Source: Gammaproteobacteria bacterium (lineage in GTDB: Bacteria; Pseudomonadota; Gammaproteobacteria; Pseudomonadales; JADFDG01). Taken from it: DNA of 64,000 nucleotides. Numbering within the stretch: position 1 is the first letter of the stretch; the number at the start of each line of letters is the position of its first letter. The position numbers were made by a program, and so were the translations under genes. Below, one piece after another: positions 11,061-18,464 of this stretch. The notes under the pieces are model-generated. The model saw only the letters and a list, made by a program, of their open reading frames with translations. It searched no databases and was not told the DNA's origin. The stretch covers positions 157,523 through 221,522 of the forward strand of contig JADFDG010000002.1 in assembly GCA_018262975.1 (NCBI GenBank). Reading direction: 5' to 3'.

Positions 11061-11507
11061 TCACTCCCGACCGCGACGACAATCGCCCACCCAGGTCGCA
11101 CCGGTCGCCGGCAACGGCACCAGTGCAAACCGGTCACGGTCGTCGCTGAGCCACAGGTGGTAGTCGACGACCGGCAGATCGCGCAGGTCGTCGGTGGACC
11201 CGCTGGACGCGGAAAGAACCGGCCCGAACTTGCGCGGCAGGCTGCGGTCACCCGGCACCGGCAGCCACGAGAATGAGCGGCAATAGGTCCAGGTGCAGAG
11301 ATTGCCGCCATCCTGCGTCGCAGCAAGCACGAATTCGACCTGCACTGCTTCATCCGGCCGGAACCGGCAGGTATCGCCTTCGCACACGAATTCGCCGTCT
11401 GCTCGACAGTGCAGCACGTCACCGGGCAATGCAGGCGCTGCCGCGCAGGACGACAGCAGGACGGCGCCAGCCACCGCCAGCAGCACCGGGATTTGTCGAC
11501 GGGCCAT
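11061..11507 (-). CDS. small lipoprotein with cysteine-rich mature domain, hypothetical
   Basis: A 148-residue exported protein. The signal peptide (MARRQIPVLLAVAGAVLLSS) ends in the lipobox LLSSC, giving a lipidated Cys21. The mature part has six further cysteines (VLHCRADGEFVCEGDTCRF, LCTWTYCRS and WVGDCRRG), which would form disulfides in the periplasm. No family is recognised. It lies just downstream of the vapBC pair on the same strand; the ATG at 11507 is two bases from the vapC stop codon. It may therefore be expressed by read-through from that unit. Alternatively it is an unrelated lineage-specific lipoprotein. Confidence 0.72.
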   Translation of the reverse strand: MARRQIPVLLAVAGAVLLSSCAAAPALPGDVLHCRADGEFVCEGDTCRFRPDEAVQVEFVLAATQDGGNLCTWTYCRSFSWLPVPGDRSLPRKFGPVLSASSGSTDDLRDLPVVDYHLWLSDDRDRFALVPLPATGATWVGDCRRGRE

Positions 11508-11509
11508 CG

Positions 11510-11902
11510 CTAGTACCAGTCCTCGCACCGCAAGTCCGCCACGCGCGCAAACTCGCGGGTGGCACGCGTGACCAGCACCGCGTTGTGCGCCAGCGCGGTG
11601 GCCGCCACCAGGGTGTCCAGCGGTGAGAGCGGCGCACCGGTCTTCTGCAGCGCCACCTGCACCTGCGCCGCCAGTGCCGCCTCTTCCGTGCCGAACGGCA
11701 CCACCCTCACCACCGCCAGCATCGCCTGCCATTGCGCCAGCCGCGCGGCAGGGTCCTGCGCGCGGGCAATCCCCCACTCGATTTCCGCGACGGTGATCGC
11801 CGGCACCAGCACCTGCGCCGGCGGCGTGGCCAGCAAGCGCTCGCCAACCCGCCCGCGGCCCCGGAAGAAGCACGCCAGCGTGTCGGTATCGAGCAGGTAC
11901 AT
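11510..11902 (-). CDS. vapC: PIN-domain ribonuclease toxin, VapC family
   Basis: A 130-residue single PIN domain, expected to be a metal-dependent endoribonuclease. The acidic active site is present: Asp5 and Asp7 in MYLLDTDTLACFF, Glu40/Glu42 in VAEIEWGIA, and Asp96 in SPLDTLVAATAL, with a final acidic patch in LRCEDWY. The length is normal for VapC. Its ATG shares one base with the stop of the upstream antitoxin gene (TGATG), the usual coupled arrangement. The target RNA cannot be told from sequence; many VapC toxins cut initiator tRNA or rRNA. Confidence 0.92.
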   Translation of the reverse strand: MYLLDTDTLACFFRGRGRVGERLLATPPAQVLVPAITVAEIEWGIARAQDPAARLAQWQAMLAVVRVVPFGTEEAALAAQVQVALQKTGAPLSPLDTLVAATALAHNAVLVTRATREFARVADLRCEDWY

Positions 11903-12126
11903 CAGCCGCGCCCTCCCGGCTGCCCGCGGCCGGCGCGTTGGGCGGCCAGTTCGGGAAAGTCGGTCCACGCACCGGCCAGCTCGCGCACCTGTGGCGGCCA
12001 TTCGGTCCGCGTGCGCTCCTGGACGAGGCGCGCGATCCAGCGGCTGACCGGGATGCCCTCAGCCTGCGCGGCGGCCCGCAACCGGGCCTCGGTGTCCTCG
12101 TCGAGATAGATGGTGACCTGGGACAT
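11902..12126 (-). CDS. vapB: ribbon-helix-helix antitoxin, VapB-like
   Basis: A 74-residue partner of the PIN toxin. The N-terminus, MSQVTIYLDEDTEARLRAAA, fits a ribbon-helix-helix DNA-binding fold of the CopG/MetJ kind: a beta strand, then two helices with GIPVSRWIARLVQER. The C-terminal part (RELAGAWTDFPELAAQRAGRG) should be flexible and would wrap the toxin. The ATG at 12126 was preferred over an in-frame codon at 12141 because the beta strand then starts at residue 2, as in relatives. It probably represses its own promoter through the palindrome just upstream. Confidence 0.88.
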   Translation of the reverse strand: MSQVTIYLDEDTEARLRAAAQAEGIPVSRWIARLVQERTRTEWPPQVRELAGAWTDFPELAAQRAGRGQPGGRG

Positions 12127-12147
12127 GGGCTCCCATTCCACATATAG

Positions 12148-12172
12148 GTGGACTTATACTATACGAGTCCAC
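12148..12172. promoter_or_regulatory. palindromic operator/promoter between vapBC and a divergent small gene
   Basis: GTGGACT and AGTCCAC are perfect 7-bp inverted arms around an 11-bp AT-rich centre containing TATACTATA. The centre reads as TATACT on the plus strand and TATAGT on the minus strand, both good -10 boxes. The site lies 22 bases before the vapB start and 22 bases before the small repeat protein gene at 12194. A bound VapB dimer could control both directions. Confidence 0.7.
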
Positions 12173-12193
12173 TCCTCTTGTCCGACCGCACGG

Positions 12194-12466
12194 ATGCCGC
12201 CCGCCGACGACCGCCAGCTACCCCTGCTTGCGCCGGACCCGATTGCCCGGCGGCGAACCCGCGCGCGCGCCGCCCGGCAACTCGCCCTGCTGCCCGACGA
12301 GAGCGCCGCCCGCCTGCTGACCCCGCGCGACCTGGCCCGCCGCTTCGGCCGCCGCCCGCCGGCGCCGCGCCTGCTGACACCCGGCGACCTGCTGCAACGC
12401 TTCGGGCGACCCTCGACACGCCTGCTCACCGCGCGGGACTTCGTGCAGCGCTTCGGGCAAAGTTGA
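12194..12466 (+). CDS. small protein with three copies of an RLLTPxDLxxRFG repeat
   Basis: A 90-residue basic protein with no recognised family. A 13-residue unit occurs three times: RLLTPRDLARRFG (40-52), RLLTPGDLLQRFG (59-71) and RLLTARDFVQRFG (76-88). Weaker echoes appear near the N-terminus (RQLPLLAPDPIARR, RQLALLPDE). The DNA of the three units differs at silent positions while the protein pattern holds, which supports a translated gene. The unit resembles the first helices of a helix-turn-helix (LTPxDLAxRFG), but no complete DNA-binding fold is formed. It is divergent from vapBC and shares its promoter region. It ends 32 bases before bioA. No clear Shine-Dalgarno is visible. Confidence 0.6.
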   Translation: MPPADDRQLPLLAPDPIARRRTRARAARQLALLPDESAARLLTPRDLARRFGRRPPAPRLLTPGDLLQRFGRPSTRLLTARDFVQRFGQS

Positions 12467-12498
12467 GTGGTCCACGCCACTCATCGCCTGCCTCGCCC

Positions 12499-13848
12499 AT
12501 GACCTCCAACGCTGAACTGATGCGCCGCGACCTCGAGGTCGTCTGGCACCCGTGCACGCAGATGAAGGACCACGAGCAGCTGCCGCTCATCCCCATCGCC
12601 CGCGGCGAAGGCGTGTGGCTGACGGACTTCGACGGCAACCGCTACATCGACGCGGTATCGAGCTGGTGGGTGAACCTGTTCGGCCACGCCAACCCGCGCA
12701 TCAACGCGGCGCTGAAGGAACAGGTGGACCGCCTCGAGCACGTGATCCTCGGCGGCTTCACCCATGAAAAAGTCGTCGAACTCTCGGAAGCACTGGTGGC
12801 CATCACGCCGCCCGGCCTCGCCAAGTGCTTCTATGCCGACAACGGCTCCAGTGCCATCGAGGTGGCGCTGAAGATGAGCTTCCACTACTGGAAGAACAGC
12901 GGCCAGACGCAGAAGACCCGCTTCATCACGTTGACGAACAGCTATCACGGCGAAACGCTCGGCGCGCTGGCGGTGGGCGACGTGTCCCTCTACAAGGAAA
13001 CCTACGCGCCCCTGTTGCTGCAGCCGATCACCGTGCCGTCACCGGACTGCTTCCACCGCGCACCCGGCGAATCCTGGGAGCAGCATTCACGACGGATGTT
13101 CGCGCACATGGAAGCCACGCTGGCGCAGCACGCCCGGGAAGCCTGCGCGGTGATCGTCGAGCCGCTGGTGCAATGCGCCGGCAACATGCGCATGTACCAC
13201 CCCGTCTACCTGAAGTTGTTGCGCGAGGCGTGCAACAAGTACAACGTGCACCTGATCGCCGACGAGATCGCCGTGGGCTTCGGCCGCACCGGCACGCTGT
13301 TTGCCTGCGAACAGGCCGGCATCACGCCGGATTTCCTCTGCCTGTCCAAGGGACTGACCGGCGGCTACCTGCCGCTGTCGGTGGTGCTCACCACCGACAA
13401 GGTCTACGACGCCTTCTACGACGACTACGCCACGCTGCGCGCCTTCCTGCACTCCCACAGCTACACCGGCAACGCGCTGGCCTGTACCGCCGCGCTGGCC
13501 ACGCTGGAAATCTTCGAGAGCGACGACGTGATCGGCCGCAACCGCGACCTGGCCTCACACATGGCGCGCGCACTGGCGCCGCTGGCTGATCATCCTCAGG
13601 TTGCCGAGGTGCGCCAGACCGGCATGATTGCCGCCGTCGAACTGGTGCGCGACAAGGCCAGCCGCGAACCGTATGACTGGACGGAGCGCCGCGGCCTGCG
13701 CGTCTACCGCCATGCCCTGTCGCAGGGCGCGTTGCTGCGCCCGCTGGGCAACGTGGTGTACTTCATGCCACCGTACGTGATCACGCCCGACGAAATCGAC
13801 CAGCTCGCGCGCATTGCCGCCGAGGGCATCGACCTCGCCACCCGCTGA
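12499..13848 (+). CDS. bioA: adenosylmethionine-8-amino-7-oxononanoate aminotransferase
   Basis: A PLP enzyme of biotin synthesis that uses SAM as amino donor to convert KAPA to DAPA. The 449-residue protein has the BioA opening RRDLEVVWHPCTQMKDH, the aromatic DAVSSWWVNLFGHANP loop of the substrate site, the cofactor motif ADNGSSAIEVALKMSFHYW, and the PLP lysine Lys284 in CLSKGLTGGYLPLS. The conserved HSHSYTGNALACTAALA follows. The start ATG lies 32 bases after the small repeat gene, with a short GAGTGG/CCACTC hairpin (12465-12482) in the gap. No other bio gene is nearby, so bioA is separated from the bioBFCD cluster here. Confidence 0.96.
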   Translation: MTSNAELMRRDLEVVWHPCTQMKDHEQLPLIPIARGEGVWLTDFDGNRYIDAVSSWWVNLFGHANPRINAALKEQVDRLEHVILGGFTHEKVVELSEALVAITPPGLAKCFYADNGSSAIEVALKMSFHYWKNSGQTQKTRFITLTNSYHGETLGALAVGDVSLYKETYAPLLLQPITVPSPDCFHRAPGESWEQHSRRMFAHMEATLAQHAREACAVIVEPLVQCAGNMRMYHPVYLKLLREACNKYNVHLIADEIAVGFGRTGTLFACEQAGITPDFLCLSKGLTGGYLPLSVVLTTDKVYDAFYDDYATLRAFLHSHSYTGNALACTAALATLEIFESDDVIGRNRDLASHMARALAPLADHPQVAEVRQTGMIAAVELVRDKASREPYDWTERRGLRVYRHALSQGALLRPLGNVVYFMPPYVITPDEIDQLARIAAEGIDLATR

Positions 13849-13877
13849 CCATCCGCCCCCACGCAACGGAACTCGCC

Positions 13878-14603
13878 ATGGCCACCCGCGTATTCGAGCC
13901 CCAGGAACTCGCCACCGGCGCCGAGATCGCGCTCGGCGAACGCAACCAGGCCCACCTGGTGCGCGTGCTGCGCATGGGCCCCGGCGACGCCTTCATCATC
14001 TTCAACGGCGACGGCGGTGAATACGGCGCACAGATCACCAGCGCCGGCAAGCGTGATGCCACGGTGCGCATCGGCGCGCGCCGCGAGCCCGCCGTCGAGT
14101 CGCCGCTGCTCACCCACCTGGGCCAGGTGATGAGCAAGGGCGATCGCATGGAATACGCCGTGCAGAAGGCCGCCGAACTTGGCGTGAGCGAAATCACCCT
14201 GCTTTCCAGTACGCGCTGCGACGTGCGCCTCGACGCCGAGCGTTTCGAGAAGAAGCGCGAGCACCTGCAGATGGTGGCGGTGAGCGCCTGCGAACAGTCC
14301 GGCCGTGTACGCGTGCCGGAAATCCACCCGCCCATGGAGCTGGCGAAGTGGGTCGCCAAGGCGGAAGCGGAACTGAAACTGGTGCTGCACCCGGCCAACG
14401 GGCGTGCCGCACTGCCATCAACGTGCCGCAGCGCGGCGTTGCTGGTGGGACCGGAAGGCGGACTCACCGCGGAAGAAGTGGCGCTCGCGCAAGCGCAGGG
14501 ATTCGCCGCCATGACACTCGGGCCGCGCGTGCTGCGCACCGAGACCGCGCCGGCGGCGGCGCTGGCGTTCCTGCAGGCGCGCTACGGGGATTTCAGCGTC
14601 TAA
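13878..14603 (+). CDS. rsmE: 16S rRNA m3U1498 methyltransferase
   Basis: A SPOUT-class enzyme that methylates U1498 of 16S rRNA in the 30S subunit. The 241-residue protein has an N-terminal PUA-like part (ERNQAHLVRVLRMGPGDAF) and a C-terminal trefoil-knot domain. The knot carries KGDRMEYAVQKAAELGV, VAVSACEQSGR and the SAM-binding segments LLVGPEGGLTAEEV and LGPRVLRTETAPAAAL. It follows bioA by 29 bases, is probably co-transcribed, and is followed by the dispersed palindrome. The SAM dependence of both bioA and rsmE is probably coincidental. Confidence 0.96.
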   Translation: MATRVFEPQELATGAEIALGERNQAHLVRVLRMGPGDAFIIFNGDGGEYGAQITSAGKRDATVRIGARREPAVESPLLTHLGQVMSKGDRMEYAVQKAAELGVSEITLLSSTRCDVRLDAERFEKKREHLQMVAVSACEQSGRVRVPEIHPPMELAKWVAKAEAELKLVLHPANGRAALPSTCRSAALLVGPEGGLTAEEVALAQAQGFAAMTLGPRVLRTETAPAAALAFLQARYGDFSV

Positions 14604-14614
14604 CGGGCAGTAGT

Positions 14615-14664
14615 CGGGGGCATGGCCCCCTCTCTACACATGCAGCGAGGGGGCCATGCCCCCG
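14615..14664. repeat. dispersed GC palindrome, locus A (two inverted copies)
   Basis: CGGGGGCATGGCCCCCTC (14615-14632) and its exact reverse complement GAGGGGGCCATGCCCCCG (14647-14664) face each other across a 14-base gap. They lie 11 bases after the rsmE stop and 7 bases before the convergent cytochrome b561 stop. Each copy can itself fold, as a 6-bp GGGGGC/GCCCCC stem with a CAT loop, and the pair can form an 18-bp stem. The same unit recurs at 38.4 and 62.7 kb. There is no T-tract. It resembles REP/BIME-type intergenic elements and could act as a bidirectional mRNA end. Confidence 0.85.
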
Positions 14665-14671
14665 ATCCAAA

Positions 14672-15214
14672 TCAACCCCACGGCAACATGCGCCGCAGCG
14701 TGCTGTCCTTGTCCACCAGGTGATGCTTCAGCGCGCCGGCCACGTGCAGCGCCAGCAAGCCCATCAGCACGGCGAAGCCCGCCTCGTGGATCTCTTCGAA
14801 GACGTCGACCATCGACTCGTCGGGCGCCACCAGCGCCGGCAATTCAACCAGGCCGAACCAGACCACCGGACGGTTTTCGTACCAGCTGGCCAGCATGCCG
14901 GTCACCGGCATGATGACCATCACCGCATACAGGCCGAGCGCGACCAGCGCCGACACTTTCAGCAAGGCACCCTCGCCCAGCGCCTTCGGCGTCACCATCG
15001 ACAGGCGCGCACCGATGCGCAGCCACACCAGGAAGAACACGCTCACGCCCAGCGACTTGTGCAGCAGCATCCACTGCAGGCGCTCGTCGCTGCCCTTGGG
15101 ATAGTCCTCGCGCGCTTCGACCGCGAACCAGGCGCCGACCATCAGCAGGAACATGCCCCAGTGGAACAGTTGCGCCAGCAGACCCCAGCGCGTATCGGTG
15201 TTGCCCAGCATCAT
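14672..15214 (-). CDS. cytochrome b561 family protein
   Basis: A 180-residue, four-helix inner-membrane di-heme b cytochrome. Four candidate haem-ligand histidines sit in membrane helices: His18 (AQLFHWGMFLL), His52 (LLHKSLGVSV), His143 (EEIHEAGFAVL) and His157 (LLALHVAGAL). A KHHLVDKDSTLRRMLPWG tail follows, as in bacterial YodB/CybB relatives. These proteins pass electrons between quinol and periplasmic or membrane acceptors; some act as superoxide:quinone oxidoreductases. Its start overlaps the stop of the NlpC/P60 gene by four bases, so the two are translationally coupled. Why a b-type cytochrome should be coupled to a wall hydrolase is not clear. Confidence 0.93.
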   Translation of the reverse strand: MMLGNTDTRWGLLAQLFHWGMFLLMVGAWFAVEAREDYPKGSDERLQWMLLHKSLGVSVFFLVWLRIGARLSMVTPKALGEGALLKVSALVALGLYAVMVIMPVTGMLASWYENRPVVWFGLVELPALVAPDESMVDVFEEIHEAGFAVLMGLLALHVAGALKHHLVDKDSTLRRMLPWG

Positions 15215-15822
15215 GGCGTGTGCCCCGCAGTTTCATCGGACATGGACACCCCAGTGTCGCCTGCATTGCTTAAGGCTTGCTGAAATACCGCCACCTCGCC
15301 CGGCGGCGTTGCCCCGAGGATGCGCCGCGCGCCGGCGAAGTGCCGGGTCCAGTAGGCCTGGTCGAGCGGGTCGATGCGCACCTGGCCACCGCTGGCCGGC
15401 GCATGGATGAAGCGCCCTTCGCCAACGTACATGCCGACATGGTCGATCACCTTGCCGAGCCGGCCGATGCGGAAGAACACCAGGTCGCCGGGCTGCAGGG
15501 CATCGCGTGCCACCTCGGCGGCACGGGCACTGCCCAGTGCGAACATCTCGCGCGCCGAGCGCGGCAGCACCAGGTCATGGGCTTCGCGGAATACCCAGCC
15601 GATGAACCCGGAACAATCAAAGCCGGTGTCGGGCGAGGAGCCACGACGCTGGTACGGCGTGCCCAGCAGGTCGAAGGCGCGCATCAGTCGCTCCGCGACA
15701 CCCACGTCAGGCACCTGGTCCTCGTCGCTGGCAGCCGCCGGGGTCGCGCACGCCAGCGCGGCCAGCAACAGCGCGGCGGCCGGCCGGACCCGTGACAAAC
15801 GACGGATGAAGGGACTGTGCAT
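15211..15822 (-). CDS. exported NlpC/P60 peptidoglycan hydrolase
   Basis: A 203-residue cysteine peptidase expected to cut peptide bonds in peptidoglycan. A signal peptide (basic RRLSRVRP, then AAALLLAALACATPAAAS) precedes the catalytic domain. The active site is visible: Cys70 in GFDCSGFIGWVF, His128 in VIDHVGMYVG and His140 in RFIHAPASGG. The ATG at 15822 gives a proper signal peptide; the frame continues upstream without a good start. There are no SH3 or LysM domains, so localisation depends on the catalytic domain alone. It is the first gene of a two-gene unit with cytochrome b561 and is divergent from the P-type ATPase. Confidence 0.93.
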   Translation of the reverse strand: MHSPFIRRLSRVRPAAALLLAALACATPAAASDEDQVPDVGVAERLMRAFDLLGTPYQRRGSSPDTGFDCSGFIGWVFREAHDLVLPRSAREMFALGSARAAEVARDALQPGDLVFFRIGRLGKVIDHVGMYVGEGRFIHAPASGGQVRIDPLDQAYWTRHFAGARRILGATPPGEVAVFQQALSNAGDTGVSMSDETAGHTP

Positions 15823-15920
15823 GTGCGGATTATAGGCGACCGGGCTACCCGCCGCCGTGACACGCCTCAAGGTGGCATCCCGCCGCCCCCGGCATCATCA
15901 TCGGCAGTCCAGGAGCCCAC

Positions 15921-18464
15921 ATGCCACCACCTGCCGTTACCCCGCCCGGCGGCCTCAACCAGGCCGAAGCGGCCGCCCGCCTCGCCGCCGACGGCCCCAA
16001 CGAGTTGCCCGGCAACCGCCGCCGCTCCACCTTCGCCATCGCCCTCGAGGTGGTGCGCGAGCCGATGTTCCTGCTGCTGATCGCCGCGGGCACCATCTAT
16101 TTCATGCTCGGCGATACCGGCGAGGCACTGGTGCTGGTCAGCGCGGTGTTCGTGGTGATGGGCATCACCCTCTACCAGGAGCGCCGTACCGAGCGCGTGC
16201 TCGAGGCGCTGCGCGATCTCACCAGTCCGCGCGCGCAGGTGGTGCGCGAGGGCACGACCATGCGCATTGCCGGGCGCGAAGTCGTGCGCGGCGACATCGT
16301 GCTGCTCGCCGAAGGCGATCGCATCCCGGCCGATTGCGCGGTGCTCGACGGCGGCACGCTGCAGGTCGACGAATCGCTGCTCACCGGCGAATCGGTGCCG
16401 GTGGGCAAGCGTGCCTGGGACGGCCAGGAGGCAGCCGCGCGCCCCGGCGGCGATAACCTGCCCTTCGTCTACTCCGGCACGCTGGTGGTGCAGGGACGCG
16501 CGACGGCGCAGGTGCTGGCCACCGGTCCGCGCAGCGAGATCGGCCGCATCGGCACCGCACTGCACGGCCTCGACATCGAGACCACGCCACTGCAGGTACA
16601 GACGCGGCAACTGGTGCGCTGGATGGCCGCCGGCGGCATGGCGCTGTGCGTGGTGCTGGTGCTGCTGTTTGCCTTCACCCGCGGCGACTGGCTCGGCGGC
16701 ATCCTCGCCGGTATCACCCTCGCGATGGCGATGGTGCCCGAGGAGTTCCCGGTGGTACTCACCGTGTTCCTCGCGCTCGGCGCGTGGCGGATCTCGCGGC
16801 GTCGCGTGCTCACGCGCCGCGTACCTGCCATCGAGACGCTGGGCGCCGCCACCGTGCTGTGCGTGGACAAGACCGGCACCCTCACGCAGAACCGCATGGC
16901 CGTGCACACGCTCTGCGCCGGCCCGCACGTGCACCGCGTGCCGCACGCCGATGCCGGCGACGCGCTGGACGAACAGTTCCATGCGCTGCTGGAGTTCGCC
17001 ATCCTCGCCAGCGAAAGTGACCCGTTCGATCCGATGGAACAGGCGCTGCAGGCACTCGGCACGCGCTACCTGGCCGGCAGCGAGCACCTGCACCGCGACT
17101 GGGAACTGGTGCACGAGTACCCGCTGTCCAGCGACATGCGCGCCATCTCCCGCGCCTGGCGCGCGCGCGCCGGTGACGACCACGTGATCGCCGCCAAGGG
17201 CGCGCCGGAAGCCATTGCCGACCTTTGCCACCTGGACGGTGCGGCGATTGCCGCGCTGGCGCAGCAAGTCGACGAGCTGTCCGCGCAAGGACTGCGCGTG
17301 CTGGGCGTTGCCGAGGCACGTTTTGCCGGCGACACGTGGCCGCCGGTGCAACACGATTTCGCCTTCCGCCTGCTGGGCCTGGTGGCCTTCATCGATCCGC
17401 TGCGCGACACGGTGCCCGCCGCGCTCGCCGAGTGCCGCGCCGCCGGCATCCGCGTGGTGATGATCACCGGAGACTACCCGGGCACCGCGCGCGCCATCGC
17501 CCGCGCCGCCGGCCTCGACCACGACAACGTGCTCACCGGCGCCGATCTCGACACGCTGCCCGCCGACGAACTCGCGCGACACCTGCGCGACACCTGCGTG
17601 TTCGCGCGCGTGGTGCCTGAACAGAAGCTCAAGCTGGTCAATGCACTGAAAGCCAATGGCGAAGTCGTGGCGATGACCGGCGACGGCGTCAACGACGCAC
17701 CCGCGCTCAAGGCCGCGCACATCGGCATCGCCATGGGCGGGCGTGGCACCGACGTGGCACGTGAAGCCTCGTCACTGGTGCTGCTGGACGATGACTTCGC
17801 GTCGATCGTCGAGGCCATCCGCCTCGGGCGACGCATCTACGACAACCTGCGCAAGGCCATGTCCTACCTGCTGGCCGTGCATGTGCCGATCGCCGGCCTG
17901 ACGCTGGTACCGGTGCTGTTCGGCTGGCCATTGCTGTTCTTCCCGGTGCACGTGGCCTTCCTGGAGTTCATCATCGACCCGGCCTGCTCCATCGCCTTCG
18001 AAGCCGAGCGCGAGGAACCGGGCACCATGCGCAAGCCGCCACGCCGTCCGGACGAACCGTTGTTCACCCGTGGCATGGTCATGCTCGCCCTGCTGCAGGG
18101 CGTCACCGTGCTGGCCGCGGGACTGGCGCTGTACGCCGGCGCACTGGCGCACGGCGTCGGGGAACACGTGGCGCGCGCCATGACCTTCACCACGCTGGTG
18201 GTGGCCAACATCGCACTCATTTTCACCAACCGCTCGTGGGAGCGATCGATCATCGGTTCGCTGGCCACCCCCAACCTGGCCTTGTGGCTGATCACCGGCC
18301 TGGCGACCACCTGCCTGCTGCTAGCGGTGTTCGTACCCGTCGTTGGCGAGTTGTTCCGCTTCGCGGCACCAACCGCCACGCAATTTGCCGTCGCCGTGGC
18401 CTGCGGCATCGCCGGCGTGCTGTGGTTCGAAGCCTGGAAATTCCTGCGCGCCCGGCGGCGCTAG
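15921..18464 (+). CDS. cation-translocating P-type ATPase
   Basis: An 847-residue membrane pump of the P2-like type, with no N-terminal heavy-metal domain. Landmarks: actuator loop TGES (155-158); PEEFPV in transmembrane helix 4, near residue 272; phosphorylated Asp316 in DKTGTLTQNRM; nucleotide-domain AAKGAPEAI; hinge TGDGVNDAPALK (from 586). A C-terminal six-helix region follows. Fourth-helix PEEFP is shared by a bacterial subgroup whose ion is not settled; Ca, Mn, Na/K or H are all conceivable. The gene ends exactly on a CTAG that also supplies the stop of the convergent hydrolase gene. It appears to be a single-gene unit, and no metal regulator lies next to it. Confidence 0.93.
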   Translation: MPPPAVTPPGGLNQAEAAARLAADGPNELPGNRRRSTFAIALEVVREPMFLLLIAAGTIYFMLGDTGEALVLVSAVFVVMGITLYQERRTERVLEALRDLTSPRAQVVREGTTMRIAGREVVRGDIVLLAEGDRIPADCAVLDGGTLQVDESLLTGESVPVGKRAWDGQEAAARPGGDNLPFVYSGTLVVQGRATAQVLATGPRSEIGRIGTALHGLDIETTPLQVQTRQLVRWMAAGGMALCVVLVLLFAFTRGDWLGGILAGITLAMAMVPEEFPVVLTVFLALGAWRISRRRVLTRRVPAIETLGAATVLCVDKTGTLTQNRMAVHTLCAGPHVHRVPHADAGDALDEQFHALLEFAILASESDPFDPMEQALQALGTRYLAGSEHLHRDWELVHEYPLSSDMRAISRAWRARAGDDHVIAAKGAPEAIADLCHLDGAAIAALAQQVDELSAQGLRVLGVAEARFAGDTWPPVQHDFAFRLLGLVAFIDPLRDTVPAALAECRAAGIRVVMITGDYPGTARAIARAAGLDHDNVLTGADLDTLPADELARHLRDTCVFARVVPEQKLKLVNALKANGEVVAMTGDGVNDAPALKAAHIGIAMGGRGTDVAREASSLVLLDDDFASIVEAIRLGRRIYDNLRKAMSYLLAVHVPIAGLTLVPVLFGWPLLFFPVHVAFLEFIIDPACSIAFEAEREEPGTMRKPPRRPDEPLFTRGMVMLALLQGVTVLAAGLALYAGALAHGVGEHVARAMTFTTLVVANIALIFTNRSWERSIIGSLATPNLALWLITGLATTCLLLAVFVPVVGELFRFAAPTATQFAVAVACGIAGVLWFEAWKFLRARRR

